A stretch of DNA of 64,000 bases from Owenia fusiformis. Its lineage: Eukaryota > Annelida > Polychaeta > Sabellida > Oweniidae. The position numbers and the translations under genes were made by a program. Location: assembly GCA_903813345.2 (NCBI GenBank), contig CAIIXF020000001.1, positions 12,075,915 to 12,139,914 of the forward strand. The letters are read 5' to 3'. Under the pieces are notes generated by a model. That model was not told where the DNA came from, did not search any database, and saw nothing but the letters and a program-made list of their open reading frames with translations. Below, one piece after another: positions 47,044 to 57,179 of this stretch; position 1 is the first letter of the stretch; every line of letters begins with the position of its first letter.

Positions 47044-47193
47044 TGTCACCACCATAAGCGGTGCCATTTTGTTATGGTCTCCAACTTTTTTGTGGGTGGT
47101 GTTTGGCATTCAGCGGTTGGTATTTGGTGTTTGGTATTCGGCTTTTGGTATCTGTAACAAATGCCAGGTAGTGACATTTTGCATGTTAATGCT
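47044..47193 (+). repeat. Interspersed repeat A, copy 4
   Basis: It has the head GTCACCACCATAAGCGGTGC, then TATGGTCTCCAACTTTTTTG, then GGTATT/GGTGTT-rich units, and the tail TAACAAATGCCAGGTAGTGA with TTTTGCATGTTAATGC. Confidence 0.75.
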
Positions 47194-48405
47194 TCTTTTG
47201 GAACTTGTCATGCATGTTACTAGATGAGCAATTATTTTCAGACTCAATATTTACAGAACGGAAAGTATCAAAGTATGTTTATGGTACAAATTGCTGGCTG
47301 TCATGCTTTTCCTTTGTTTTTTAAGATTTCAGTTAAAGGGATTGCACCTTTAAGTTACTTAGTAATTCAAATGAGGTGATTCAATGTTGTTAAGTATTAT
47401 CTTTCCTTTAATTAGTAGTTTGATTTGACACCTATCTTTGATAATAATGTGAAATTTTGATCTATTTGCACATATACCTTTCTATAATGATGATATATAT
47501 GTTTACGATGAAGGAAGATGTTTGATTTATATAAAAGACATTAAACATCAATGTCAATGAATGACTGATATAAGGAAGTACATACTGTGAGTGATTGATG
47601 CATTTGGAATGATTTTGATAAAGCACAAATAATGCTACCAACCAAGAACAACTTGTTTTAGTAAATTTTAAAATTGTATTTTATCTTTTTGCTTTATTAG
47701 GAACTCCAGAAAATTAATGTCCTCTTGCAGGAAAAAACAAGAATATGGATGAGTTAACATTTACTGATGATATTGACTGACACCCTACTAAAGCTTTAGA
47801 GAACACCTCTGGTGATAATATGAAGTTTATGTATGGTTTTTTATTTACTTTCCAAAATGCCAATAAATGGAGGTAATGTTGGTATGTCATGAATTCCTTT
47901 AATTATTAAAATATGATATTCATGATATTTTTTTGCACGAATAGAAATATGAGTAAACCTATATGAGCAAATCACGCAATAATATTAGTACTGTAATAAT
48001 GGGGAGCTAGAATCAGAGAGATTGAGCCTGACAAAACTAAAAGCAACATTTTTGATTTTCTTACCAATTTTTCCTTGAGTAATCAAAATATGATATGTGA
48101 AAAAGGTCAGTGATTGGTTGTTACTGAAGATTTTTCTTTTATGAGAATGTACATATTTTAGAAGGACTGAAGTATTTGATACTTAATTCTTGATGATTTA
48201 TATCTAAATTGGTTTCTTGAGGAAGCACGTTAAAATCTACATTCTTTGAATAAGGCATAATGTATTGGTGATTTTTAGAAAATAGGCAAGAGAAAATATA
48301 AATCAACTGATTTAAGACACCTAAGTTTGTGAAAGTTGCACTCTATGTGTGATACTATCTTTAGTGGAATTGTTTTCTGTCTGCCACATTTTGTTATTTT
48401 TACAG
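47194..48405. other. Unannotated stretch
   Basis: An acceptor-like TTTTTGCTTTATTAG at 47700 is followed by a short frame, ELQKINVLLQEKTRIWMS and a stop. It has coding flavour and the orientation of the exons at 48406 and 51731, but no donor or start. It is left uncalled. Confidence 0.3.
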
Positions 48406-48471
48406 TATTGTTATCTTCCATTGCAAACACTGAGCCTGGATGTGGAAATGATTGAAATAAAACAAGCTAGA
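48406..48471 (+). CDS. Candidate exon upstream of the 51731 terminal exon
   Basis: A strong acceptor (CACATTTTGTTATTTTTACAG) precedes 22 codons, YCYLPLQTLSLDVEMIEIKQ then AR. They end at a modest donor AGA|GTATAG, phase 0 to phase 0. The amphipathic composition resembles the N-terminal part of the exon at 51731. Phase 0 matches both the 12-nt candidate microexon at 51187 and the terminal exon, so the three could be consecutive. The donor is weak and the exon short. Confidence 0.3.
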
Positions 48472-49028
48472 GTATAGTGCTATAAAAACATTACTCATAT
48501 CCATTTTAGATGTATTATCTGTAACTCAATTCATATTATCATTAGGCATTTTTTCAACAAGCTGTTGTCTATAAAAACAAGTTTCTATAGTTCTGGATTT
48601 CCATGACAATGAATTCTGTAGATCTATTCTTGAAGTATAATTATTTCTTAAAACAACATTTTCTATGGTTCAGAATTTCCATGCCAATAAACTGTGTAGA
48701 CCTTGAAAAATAAATTGAGGTTTTAGATTTTCTGATATCAGATTTCCTGAACAGAGGTATTCATGTAATTATACAGATGAAACAAAATATCATAGCACTA
48801 TCATGTCAACATAGAGAGAATTGAAATTCGTCTCGTCAGTGTCACGTTTATACTATGACTGGGAAAAAATGTGCATAGTAGTTGTATTATCTGTCTTGTT
48901 TAATTGATCTATACTTTGTCTAACACCTACACTTAGGAAGTCAAAGGAAGCATTGTAATTGTAAGTTAGATGCTAATATAAGTGTTTTTGATCAAAGGAT
49001 CCCACACACGAAAAAACTGAAAATGTTT

Positions 49029-49752
49029 AAAGGAGTGGTATCGATATGGAGAACTTTTTGAACACACGTTTCTCTTAAACCAGTCATAAAAAAAATCTAA
49101 AAATTTAAAACATCGTTAATTTGATGGTCATCTTTTGAATGGTAACAATATAATTCGAAAAATATATATATACTTTCATCTATATTGTTTTATAAAAACA
49201 CATCAAACACTTGTTTTGTTCTTGGTATCATGTTTCCAGAGTGAAATGAAACATCTTTCCGAACCTCATTTGAACAAAACGATATAAACACAACATGTTT
49301 AGGTCTCTCAATATTGTAATTGTACAAAGGAAATTTTGGTTGATTTTAAAAAAGTATCTTGTTAATGAAATAAAAGGTTTATCTTGATTTTATCTATTTT
49401 GGGGGGATTTTGTTTTAAGTTTTTGAATACCTTTTTAAAATCAACCAAAAATTCCTTTGTGTAACTATAATATTGAGAGGTCTAAAAACATGTTGTATAT
49501 GCTATTTTGTTCCAACAAGGCTCGGAAAGACATTTTATTTCATTCTCAAGAATTGGTAGAAAGGAGCAAAAACAATTGCACTAAAAAAACAAAAAATTTC
49601 AATAAAAAACTAATAATTAATTTTCTCATTAAATTGTTGTCAATCAGTCAATATTACATAAAATACCGTGTTTTTTTGCAGAATGTTTTCAATGATTGGT
49701 TTAAGAGAAAAACATTGTTGAATTCAGTTCTCCATAGCGATACCACTCCTTT
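49029..49752. repeat. 724-bp foldback with about 310-bp inverted arms
   Basis: 49029-49340 (AAAGGAGTGGTATCGATATG and following) is the reverse complement, at roughly 80% by eye, of 49432-49752 (ending CATAGCGATACCACTCCTTT). The loop is about 90 bp. Strong matches include TCTCTTAAACCAGTCAT, CATCTTTCCGAACCT and AGGTCTCTCAATATTGTA. A plus-strand frame (49457-49867) crosses the right arm and is an artefact. There is no clear target duplication. Transcripts would fold into long double-stranded RNA. Confidence 0.85.
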
Positions 49753-49909
49753 GGGCAAGCTGTCCCAGTCAGTTATTATTGATTGTTTTTGCCAGAATGA
49801 AAGAAAATATCTATTTCAAGTAATGAATGAGAAAAATGGGGGATTGATGAAATGCAAATATTCTTAAATACAATAACAGAATGATCCATTCCCTATTTTG
49901 ATAACTAAC

Positions 49910-49968
49910 CCTAAGTGGAAGTTTAGTATATAAGCTGCAAAAAATACATTCCCCTTGATCAGGTAGAC
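49910..49968 (-). CDS. Weak candidate exon (phase 1 to 0)
   Basis: The acceptor TACTTGTCTTTCCCAG precedes 59 nt encoding LPDQGECIFCSLYTKLPLR, and the donor is AGG|GTTAGT. The start phase fits the end phase of the candidate exon at 53225-53302 and the two cysteines fit its partners. The donor is only fair and the exon short, so this is tentative. Confidence 0.2.
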
Positions 49969-50228
49969 CTGGGAAAGACAAGTACATGTACATGACAACA
50001 TCTATGAAAGTCACATCATTTGAGGGGGTGTTGCTAATTGTCTCTTGTTACCGAATAGGCAATCCATATCAATTTTTGCTGAGGTGAACTCATATTCCTC
50101 AGATACTCTGAAGTGGCAAGTGCGCCTTGATATATGTACTTTTCAATAAAAGTCCCTCGAGGCAGGAAAATATCAGATATGAAGGAAAAATGTCAATAGA
50201 GATTTAACAAGTTTACTTTTGACCAATA

Positions 50229-50410
50229 CAGTAAAACCTGTCTATTAGCGAACACCTCTCTACAATGAACACACATCCCTAGTGGACATCTTTCCCCTCT
50301 GCACATACTCTACTGACGTCTGTATACACGTTTCCTCTCTCTAATGAACACCTACCAACACTGAACGTTTTTTCTTTGCAAAAAAGGTTTAATATTCACA
50401 GGTTTTACTA
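50229..50410. mobile_element. CAGTRAAACCTGTC-family MITE
   Basis: It starts CAGTAAAACCTGTCTATTAG after TA and ends TTCACAGGTTTTACTA before TA. The interior has GCGAACACCTCTCTACAATG and AACACCTACCAACACTGAAC. Confidence 0.75.
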
Positions 50411-51186
50411 TACTCAGAGCTTATCTGCTTCTCTGCAGTTGAGTTGTTTTTAGCTTACATCCTAATCCCATTGGATCAACTCTGATTTTGCAGCTTTTCA
50501 GTAAATTGCTAGACAAAATTAAGGGAGGGAGGGGGAACATGTACAAGGCATAAGATCTAGTATTATTAATACCACCATCATTCTATTATTGGTGATGGTG
50601 GGCCCAACAAGCCATAAACATTTGGTATAAAAATTGTTTTGGATCTTATATTTACCTTGGTTTCTCAACAAATTTTGTCTTATTTATAGCATTGCTAATT
50701 TCATATTTTCCACATATATAATTCTCAAATAAGGTCGGGTTGTCTTATCTTTCTTTTTATGTTTCATTGTTATTTCAATACAGTGTCTTTTAGAATCCAT
50801 TCTAGGACAAACATATAACATTATTCAAATAAATGTGTTGATAATAGGACTAGAGATGTTAAGAAAGCAATGATTGACTTCTAAGAAATTGATTTGTTTT
50901 TTAAGCCACTTTTTGTTTCTCTTGGGTCCACGAAAAGCCAATGGATGCCACATTAATGTTTGTTAAAGATCACAGCCACTTTAATATGAAAATTGTTTTT
51001 TAAGCATACGTCAACTCCCTCTAGACATTTTTAAATGAAGCCTTAAAACATAATACCCGTGGTTCAGTTCCTGGTGTTTTGATTATTTTATCTTGAGAAT
51101 ACATCAGAAATAAAATCAAGAAATCGTCGAATTGAACATACAGTCTATGCATTATACCACTATTATACCATTATATTCTGCCACAG
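50411..51186. other. Unannotated stretch, possibly intronic
   Basis: An acceptor-like CTCTGATTTTGCAG near 50493 opens a short plus frame, LFSKLLDKIKGGRGNMYKA, then a stop, with no donor. I do not call it. Confidence 0.3.
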
Positions 51187-51198
51187 ACAGGAATTGAG
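51187..51198 (+). CDS. Candidate 12-nt microexon (TGIE)
   Basis: ACAGGAATTGAG is preceded by TATATTCTGCCACAG and followed by the consensus donor GAG|GTAAGT. Twelve nucleotides keep the frame, and phase 0 fits both neighbours (48406-48471 and 51731-51988). The donor is much better than chance expectation, but the tiny length makes this a hypothesis. A longer exon starting further left is possible. Confidence 0.25.
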
Positions 51199-51730
51199 GT
51201 AAGTATATATCTATTTCTACTAAGGTGTACTGTAATAGTTGCTAAAATTATCATTTAATAAGGTAATAATTCAAGAAAGTCTTGATGTTTAATGCCATTA
51301 CAAAATGTTGATAAACCCTTTTTGGCAATGTTGGCATTTTTTAGATCTTTCCAAAAATGAGTCTGTCAGTGTGCAATTAAAGAGTGTATTAATCTTTTCT
51401 AAACTATTTTCGAGGTTGTCATATTATCATATCATAATTCTGTATAAACATAATAATAATGACCATTTTTTCTTTGCAACAGGTTTCAATTACTTGCATC
51501 ATCATTGCAATGTGCCGATGTCCCTTCACCATCCTTGATAGGATGATAGTATCTATAAGGTAATATGTAAACCAGGTACATGTATATTAAAGATAGAACT
51601 AAAACACATGTATAGATGTAGTGTAATTTAAGTATTCCATATACTATTTTGTAAATTGTGATTTCCAAGAATTTGTTCACTTTCTGATCTTAAGACCTAA
51701 CAGATATACCTTTATCTTTGTATTTTGCAG

Positions 51731-51988
51731 GAAGTTGAAAGTATGAAGATGCTGATGTTTTTAGAATCCTTGGAGGATATTTCTACGATACAACCAATGG
51801 ACTCTATGATGTACTTTCATATAATGAGGAATCATAAAAGAAACGATAATGTAGAAATTTCTTCTGCCAGATTGCACTCGACAAATGCACTTAAGGAATT
51901 TTATACCTCAATTTTAAATGTCAATGAGTCACTAATAGACAAATTATATGCTGTAACATTGGCAGGCACACCTGGTTCACCAAAGTGA
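51731..51988 (+). CDS. Candidate terminal exon, unrecognised protein
   Basis: The acceptor CTTTATCTTTGTATTTTGCAG opens an 85-codon frame in phase 0 that ends with TGA. It starts EVESMKMLMFLESLEDISTI and ends SLIDKLYAVTLAGTPGSPK. The composition (balanced charge, Leu/Met-rich helices, a Pro/Gly C-terminus) looks coding and unlike the surrounding AT-rich noise. No family is recognised; a helical-repeat or scaffold C-terminus is a guess. AATAAA at 53079-53084 could end a 1.1 kb 3' UTR. Upstream exons are only weakly identified (48406, 51187). Confidence 0.55.
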   Translation, partial: EVESMKMLMFLESLEDISTIQPMDSMMYFHIMRNHKRNDNVEISSARLHSTNALKEFYTSILNVNESLIDKLYAVTLAGTPGSPK

Positions 51989-53084
51989 TGTTCATCAAGA
52001 GCATTCACAAGTCTTGTTGAGATTTCTATCTACTTCATTGATAAGAGTATCAGTTCTTTCAAAATACATTTAAAGTTGATTGCTTCCAGAAGTACATTGT
52101 AAGATGTTCTTTAAGTTGTAAACAATGATTTTAAGTGGATTTTTTGTTTATGCTTTAGTATGCTTCAATGTGTTTATTTTGCAGGTCTTGCCCCTTGTGT
52201 TTTCTAACCATCTTTTTACATTTTTGATGCATCTCTAATGTTGTTCTTCATGTAGGATTGTGAATTCAGATTCAGTCCTATGTCAGTTTTATGTGATCAA
52301 TCAGGTTGAGTATTAACCCTCTTTATCCCATAGATCTAAGGACCCACTTTTAATCCTTAAGGGTAGGACTATTCTTACAAGCCAATGTAATTTGATTTCC
52401 CCTGTGCATGCAGCTTGTATTTTAGAGGTAATTAAGCCCAGTGTTTTAAATATCTATGATTGTTTGATAGGAACTACCCATTTACTTAAGCTTATCATAT
52501 TTCCAATATCCATGGCATTATTATTGCCCAAAGATGGATTGTGATTAATTTCTTCATTTTAGTTGTCAGAGTGAAATCAATATATCGGTTGTTTAGAACT
52601 TCAGCAATTGGGGCAGAGCAGTGTCAGATTGTGGTTAAAGGTTTTCATTACTTAATGTTTACATTTACGAGATTAAAGGCATTTTACCTATTATCAGTTA
52701 ATTCCATTTTGGTTTTCCTTCATCTATGAAAAATGCCAAATGCAAGAAAATGTATGTTACATTGATGAATTAATTGTATGGTAAAGAATGTAAACAACTA
52801 TGGACTTGATATGCCTGTTATCAGATCCGTCTGTCTATAAGTTGATCCATACGTAATTAATGGATTTATTTGTTATCTCCAAAAAGGTTATTTGTGCTTG
52901 TAAAGCTATCAAATTATTTTCGGCACTGTCAGGATTTTCTTATTTTCAGGCATTTATCCGCTATGATATTCATAGACCTGTCTTATTTAATGTTTTCAAT
53001 TATTTTGTTTTTGCGATGTACTTTAATATTAGAGATGTGACAGCCTGTGATGCCCAATAGTTAGATTCCCAATACTTTAATAAA
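51989..53084 (+). other. Probable 3' UTR of the 51731 gene
   Basis: T-rich sequence with no called exon. AATAAA at 53079-53084. A frame at 52949-53060 follows the acceptor-like GGATTTTCTTATTTTCAG and ends just before that AATAAA, so it might be an alternative last exon (AFIRYDIHRPVLFNVFNYF and following). This is unresolved. Confidence 0.35.
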
Positions 53085-53224
53085 CATTTAGCACATCAGA
53101 TGGATGAACACAAGATCTTTGTGATTATTGGTTGGCATTTTAAGTGAATGAATGACCTTTACCCTAACATCATAGATTTATATTAACTTATTCATCTTAG
53201 TTCAAGGTCTGGAATTTGAGGTAC

Positions 53225-53302
53225 CTTTAATTGGTAACTTGATTCGAGTTTCAAGAGGAATTGTAGTAATGTCATTATCAGATGTATTCCACATACATGT
53301 AT
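53225..53302 (-). CDS. Candidate exon of a minus-strand multi-exon gene (phase 1 to 1)
   Basis: After a weak acceptor (CTGTAATTAG) the minus strand encodes TCMWNTSDNDITTIPLETRI then KLPIK, and the donor is AAAG|GTACCT. An N-glycosylation sequon (NTS) and alternating hydrophobic residues suggest an extracellular beta-strand region. Its phases fit the exon at 54407-54504 upstream, and downstream any phase-1 exon, including the membrane exons ending at 33045 and 17343. Both splice sites are below average. Confidence 0.3.
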
Positions 53303-53740
53303 CTAATTACAGCTGTTTCAGTTTGTATTGATTTACATTGATGTAATTCTTTGTTTGCTTCTATGAATTCAATAGTGCTGCCAACTTATGGTCAAGACAA
53401 TCGGTATATGTTGTCCTCTCCATACTTCTGTTTATTTCATTGACTGAACACATAATGTACCCTTGAATAATTGATATTATAGCATGTCATACACTGTATT
53501 AAATTCATATTCAAATATCCCTGTACATTGTATTATGCTGAAATGTTGAAACATTTGCATACATAGGAAATCATGGATGGATAACTGTTGTAATATCATC
53601 TCTGTATTTCAATGAATAGAAATCTGCACAATCTGCACAGGTGGATTAAACGAGATAAAATATATTCCTGCTAAATATGTATGTGCAAGTGCACACAGGA
53701 AAATATCAAAAAGAAAACAGCAAAAAAGAAAACATCTAAG

Positions 53741-53846
53741 AGTATACCAATCATAAGGAAAACAAACCCCAAGTATCCCAAATCATAATCTAATGTGAAC
53801 AGAAACTGTCTCATACCCCCTCTGTATCTCCCACCATTCAAATACC
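53741..53846. repeat. About 100-bp repeat, copy 1 (partner at 58634)
   Basis: It shares the order AGAGT..ACCA..AAAACAA..CCCCAA.TATCCCAA..CATGATCT with 58634-58735 in the same orientation, at roughly 75% by eye. Indels shift the reading frame between the copies, so similarity is at the DNA level. Confidence 0.55.
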
Positions 53847-54406
53847 AATATCACAATCCAAGATCATAACACCAAGGGACATTTCATTCATACGGAAATC
53901 ATTTAACTATCCTTTGATAATCACAAAACATTTGCCATATCCAATAAATAAGAATGTGTAATGAAAATATAGCTTTGTTAATCACATATAAGTTATCAAT
54001 GAATATTGCACAATTCTTACTTGATATCATTATTAAAGCATTAATAATGTAATACTATCATTATAGTATCTATCAATTACTTATTACCTGGTGTAATATA
54101 AGTCATTCTTTATGAGCGATCTATATCTCCTGGGAATGCATGTTTTGCATGAAAAACTAATCAAAATGTCTCTATTGATCATTGAGACTTCAATAATCCT
54201 CTTTGCTTTTTATTTTGTCAGTTTTCATAGTTGATTAGGAGATCTCAAAATTGATTGATTGATTGTTGAAATGAACACCTAGGGAAACATTCCATTTCAA
54301 TAAATAATTTAATTCCATTTCACTAAATAATTTATCATAATCTAACATAAAATAGCCTTTGTATTGTATTGTAAGATTTATAATTATTCATCAGAAATAT
54401 TGATAC

Positions 54407-54504
54407 ATTGAGGAAATGTAACCTTTCGTTCTGAGATCTTGTTGTTGAAACCAAACCAGCTGCCATATGTAATCTTGTTGGAAAGCTTGCTCCATTTAAT
54501 GCAC
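54407..54504 (-). CDS. Candidate exon of a minus-strand multi-exon gene (phase 2 to 1)
   Basis: The minus strand encodes CIKWSKLSNKITYGSWFGFN then NKISERKVTFPQ between acceptor ATTACTTAG and a weak donor CAAT|GTATCA. The single leading base completes the Gly codon begun by the exon at 56335-56476, so phases agree. Aromatic and charged residues alternate as in a beta-rich domain. The alternative donor AAAG|GTTACA would shorten it by 11 nt. No family is recognised. Confidence 0.4.
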
Positions 54505-56334
54505 CTAAGTAATGGCAATTTTAAGGTTCACCTCTTTTTATTATTTTATTAGATCTTTCAGTTTGTCCATTTGCCCATGGTAGAATTGATAAAATGTCTT
54601 CAAAATTCTATTATCCAATAGGTATGATTGCAGTTTCTTGGTATTATTTAAGTAGAACAGAATTGGTTACCCAAGAAACAGGTAATATACAATCAGCCTA
54701 TGTAGCTTCGTTCTGATATTAGTATAAGGGGGATGCACATGTACTGTTTATAGATATTCCTGTTATGAAAAATAACAAGATGTATTGTTTATGTCACATT
54801 GTCACATATTGCAAAGGTTAAATATAGATGTATTCTATGTATACTATTTTTCAAATATAAAAAAGGTGTTGATGGAAATTCAATGTGTTGGGGACAAGAA
54901 TAAGAAAGAAGTAAACATTGTATGTACTATATGGTTATAAATAAGTGAGAGGACAATAATATTAGGAATCTGTCAGTTCAAATTGAGCACCCAATGCTTT
55001 TTGTCATCCTTTTTATTTCATGATATTAAGGACCTATATTATGATCATAAACATAACTACATGTAGCTTAACATGATTGTTTCAGGAAATCTAAATTCAC
55101 ATGCAATCTAACTAATTTCCCCCTCTCTTACTGAGGTCTTGCTTAGGACAAGTGATTTATATACCAAATCTCACAAATTTGTTCATGGTCCAACTGTAAT
55201 TTCATGTATGAGCTAACACTGGGCATGCCTGGTCCCTAGAGTCTAAAAATGTTTGATTTTCTTATTAGTATCATTGGCATCCATAGACATGGGATATAGA
55301 TATATAACCTATTAAAGAGCCCTATCCTATCAATCTGGTAGTTGAACTGAAGTATTTTTGTTGTTAGATTGTATATGCTTGCAGTGTTATTGAATCATAT
55401 TCCAAAATTGTTTCGATTTCTTTCTAGTTTGTCTTTGTTCTGTAAAGTTGGCCCTTGCCATATTGATTCCCATTCTTGAATTTGACCAATGCTGGTTGCT
55501 TTCGTGTATCATGGGAGTTTGTTAAGGTTTCAAAAATAAATCAAACCAAACGTCATAAAATCAATATTCAAACAAAAAGGCTATGTGTTGCTCTCATAAC
55601 GAAACACATAGAAACAAAGATAAATCAGTTATATCGATATCACTTGAGATTCAAAACTTAATTTGTCTGAGCCATATTCCAACACCCCAAAGAGAAATAA
55701 AGTTTTGACATCAATTTATATCCCTAGTATTTCTTTAAGATCCCAGAATCCAGATTCTAATCAGTTTTCCATTTTATTTGGCCATCCATTTTTGACCTTG
55801 AGTACTCATTTTGAATATATAATAAATGTAGGACCTTGAATTCGATTTGTGAATTAAGTCCTTATAAACTAAAGAACTAAAGTAAATGGATGTCCTTTGT
55901 TTTTTAGTTATTTGATGACAGCAAGCTCTGTCTTACATTTTCTTCAATGAATCTAACTGGTTGTTTAATCACACAAGATTAGATTTTCCTGAAAACATCC
56001 AATTTCCAGCTTTCATTATTCAATAAACATTAGTAATACAGACCTGATCGTATGTCAGTCAATGCTAGAAGAGCCATTGTTCATCCTTGATTAGCATCTT
56101 GTATTTTGGCTAAGTATAGTTCTAATATAAAGGAAATTGTACCTTCTATATATTCTTCTATTCTGTACGGGAAAACAAGGTATGGAAATTCTACACTCTT
56201 ATTAATTAATGTTGAATGATGCTTATCTCGTTAGAGGATGCAGTGATCAGAAAAGACAGGATCTATCTGTAATTGGCTTTTGTTTTCTAAGGGTTCTCTT
56301 TCTGTCTTCTAATCAGAGGACCAGATTAACATAC
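54505..56334. other. Probable intron
   Basis: Lies between two phase-compatible minus-strand exons. AT-rich, with no recognised repeat or RNA gene. Confidence 0.35.
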
Positions 56335-56476
56335 CCACATAACAACTTCTTTTGTTGGTATTGTTCATGATAATGGTAAGTATTCTTTTGTCTATCACTT
56401 ATTACAATCACTGGAATTGATCGAGCAATGGTTTGATGGTCATCAACTATCTCCATCAAGGTACTTGATGCTAGTA
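56335..56476 (-). CDS. Candidate exon of a minus-strand multi-exon gene (phase 1 to 2)
   Basis: The acceptor CTTTTGTACATCCTCATTATACAG and a good donor TGTGG|GTATGT enclose 142 nt with 46 full codons: LASSTLMEIVDDHQTIARSI, then PVIVISDRQKNTYHYHEQYQ and QKKLLC. This is the best-defined member of the chain, because both sites are strong and the frame is open throughout. It follows 57037-57179 (phase 1) and precedes 54407-54504 (phase 2). The strand-like PVIVIS and the terminal Cys fit an extracellular or secretory domain, but I recognise no family. Confidence 0.5.
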
Positions 56477-57036
56477 CTGTATAATGAGGATGTACAAAAG
56501 AGAATCCCAATATGTGTGTATAATTAACGAATATAACTTCAATGTGACTTTTACAGATTAAGTTTTTTATATTTTCTATAGTATTGATAACATTATTGCA
56601 TCGAAATGAATAGAGCTATATATTGAGTCAACAGCCTAACAAAAGGGAGAAGAGTATTTGCTAACCATTTTCAGATCAATATGTTGCTTTGAGATCTACT
56701 TGACTTTTATTGTTTTACTGAAAGGTAAGGCATTTCTCAAAATCCATAAGGTACTCAGGTAAAGTTTGTTATAAGAACGGTGGCGATATCTTAAAGGTTT
56801 GTTTATGAAGCATATTGATTTGTTTGACATAAATATCTCCCCTTAATTGTTATTCAATATCAATTGTTGTCTGAAGGATGGCATAAATATTTGGTGAGGT
56901 ATTGAATGAATTTTCAAACAAATATGATATTATGCATTTATTGATATTTTGAAAGAATCCCTTCATGGTCTTACATCAATAATTGGTATGGTTAATTTAG
57001 TCTAAGCATACCAATCGTCAGGTTCTGTTGTGATAC

Positions 57037-57179
57037 CATCACACCATATAGAAATCTGATCAATTTCTGGTTCATTTGTTAGATCTGCCAGATCAACTAT
57101 TTTTTCCATGTATTCTCCTTGATATTTTATCTTTAGTTGGGTCTTCATAATTAATGGCCTATTTGACACTATATTTGCA
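57037..57179 (-). CDS. Candidate exon of a minus-strand multi-exon gene (phase 2 to 1)
   Basis: The minus strand encodes ANIVSNRPLIMKTQLKIKYQ, then GEYMEKIVDLADLTNEPEID and QISIWCD, from acceptor CCCTGATCAG to donor GATG|GTATCA. The frame stays open to a TAG at 57002, and a second donor ATTG|GTATGC at 57011 would add residues but break the phase match with the next exon. The composition is clearly protein-like (amphipathic, acidic loop, WC). The acceptor has a short pyrimidine tract. No family is recognised. Confidence 0.45.

Noticed and set aside
49457-49867. 136-codon plus-strand open frame
   Set aside because: It runs through the right arm of the 724-bp foldback. It is Lys/Asn/Phe-rich as expected for AT-rich repeat sequence and has no splice sites.
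53741-53846. Exon paralogous to 58634
   Set aside because: No donor (ATTAGA where GT is needed), and indels break the shared frame.
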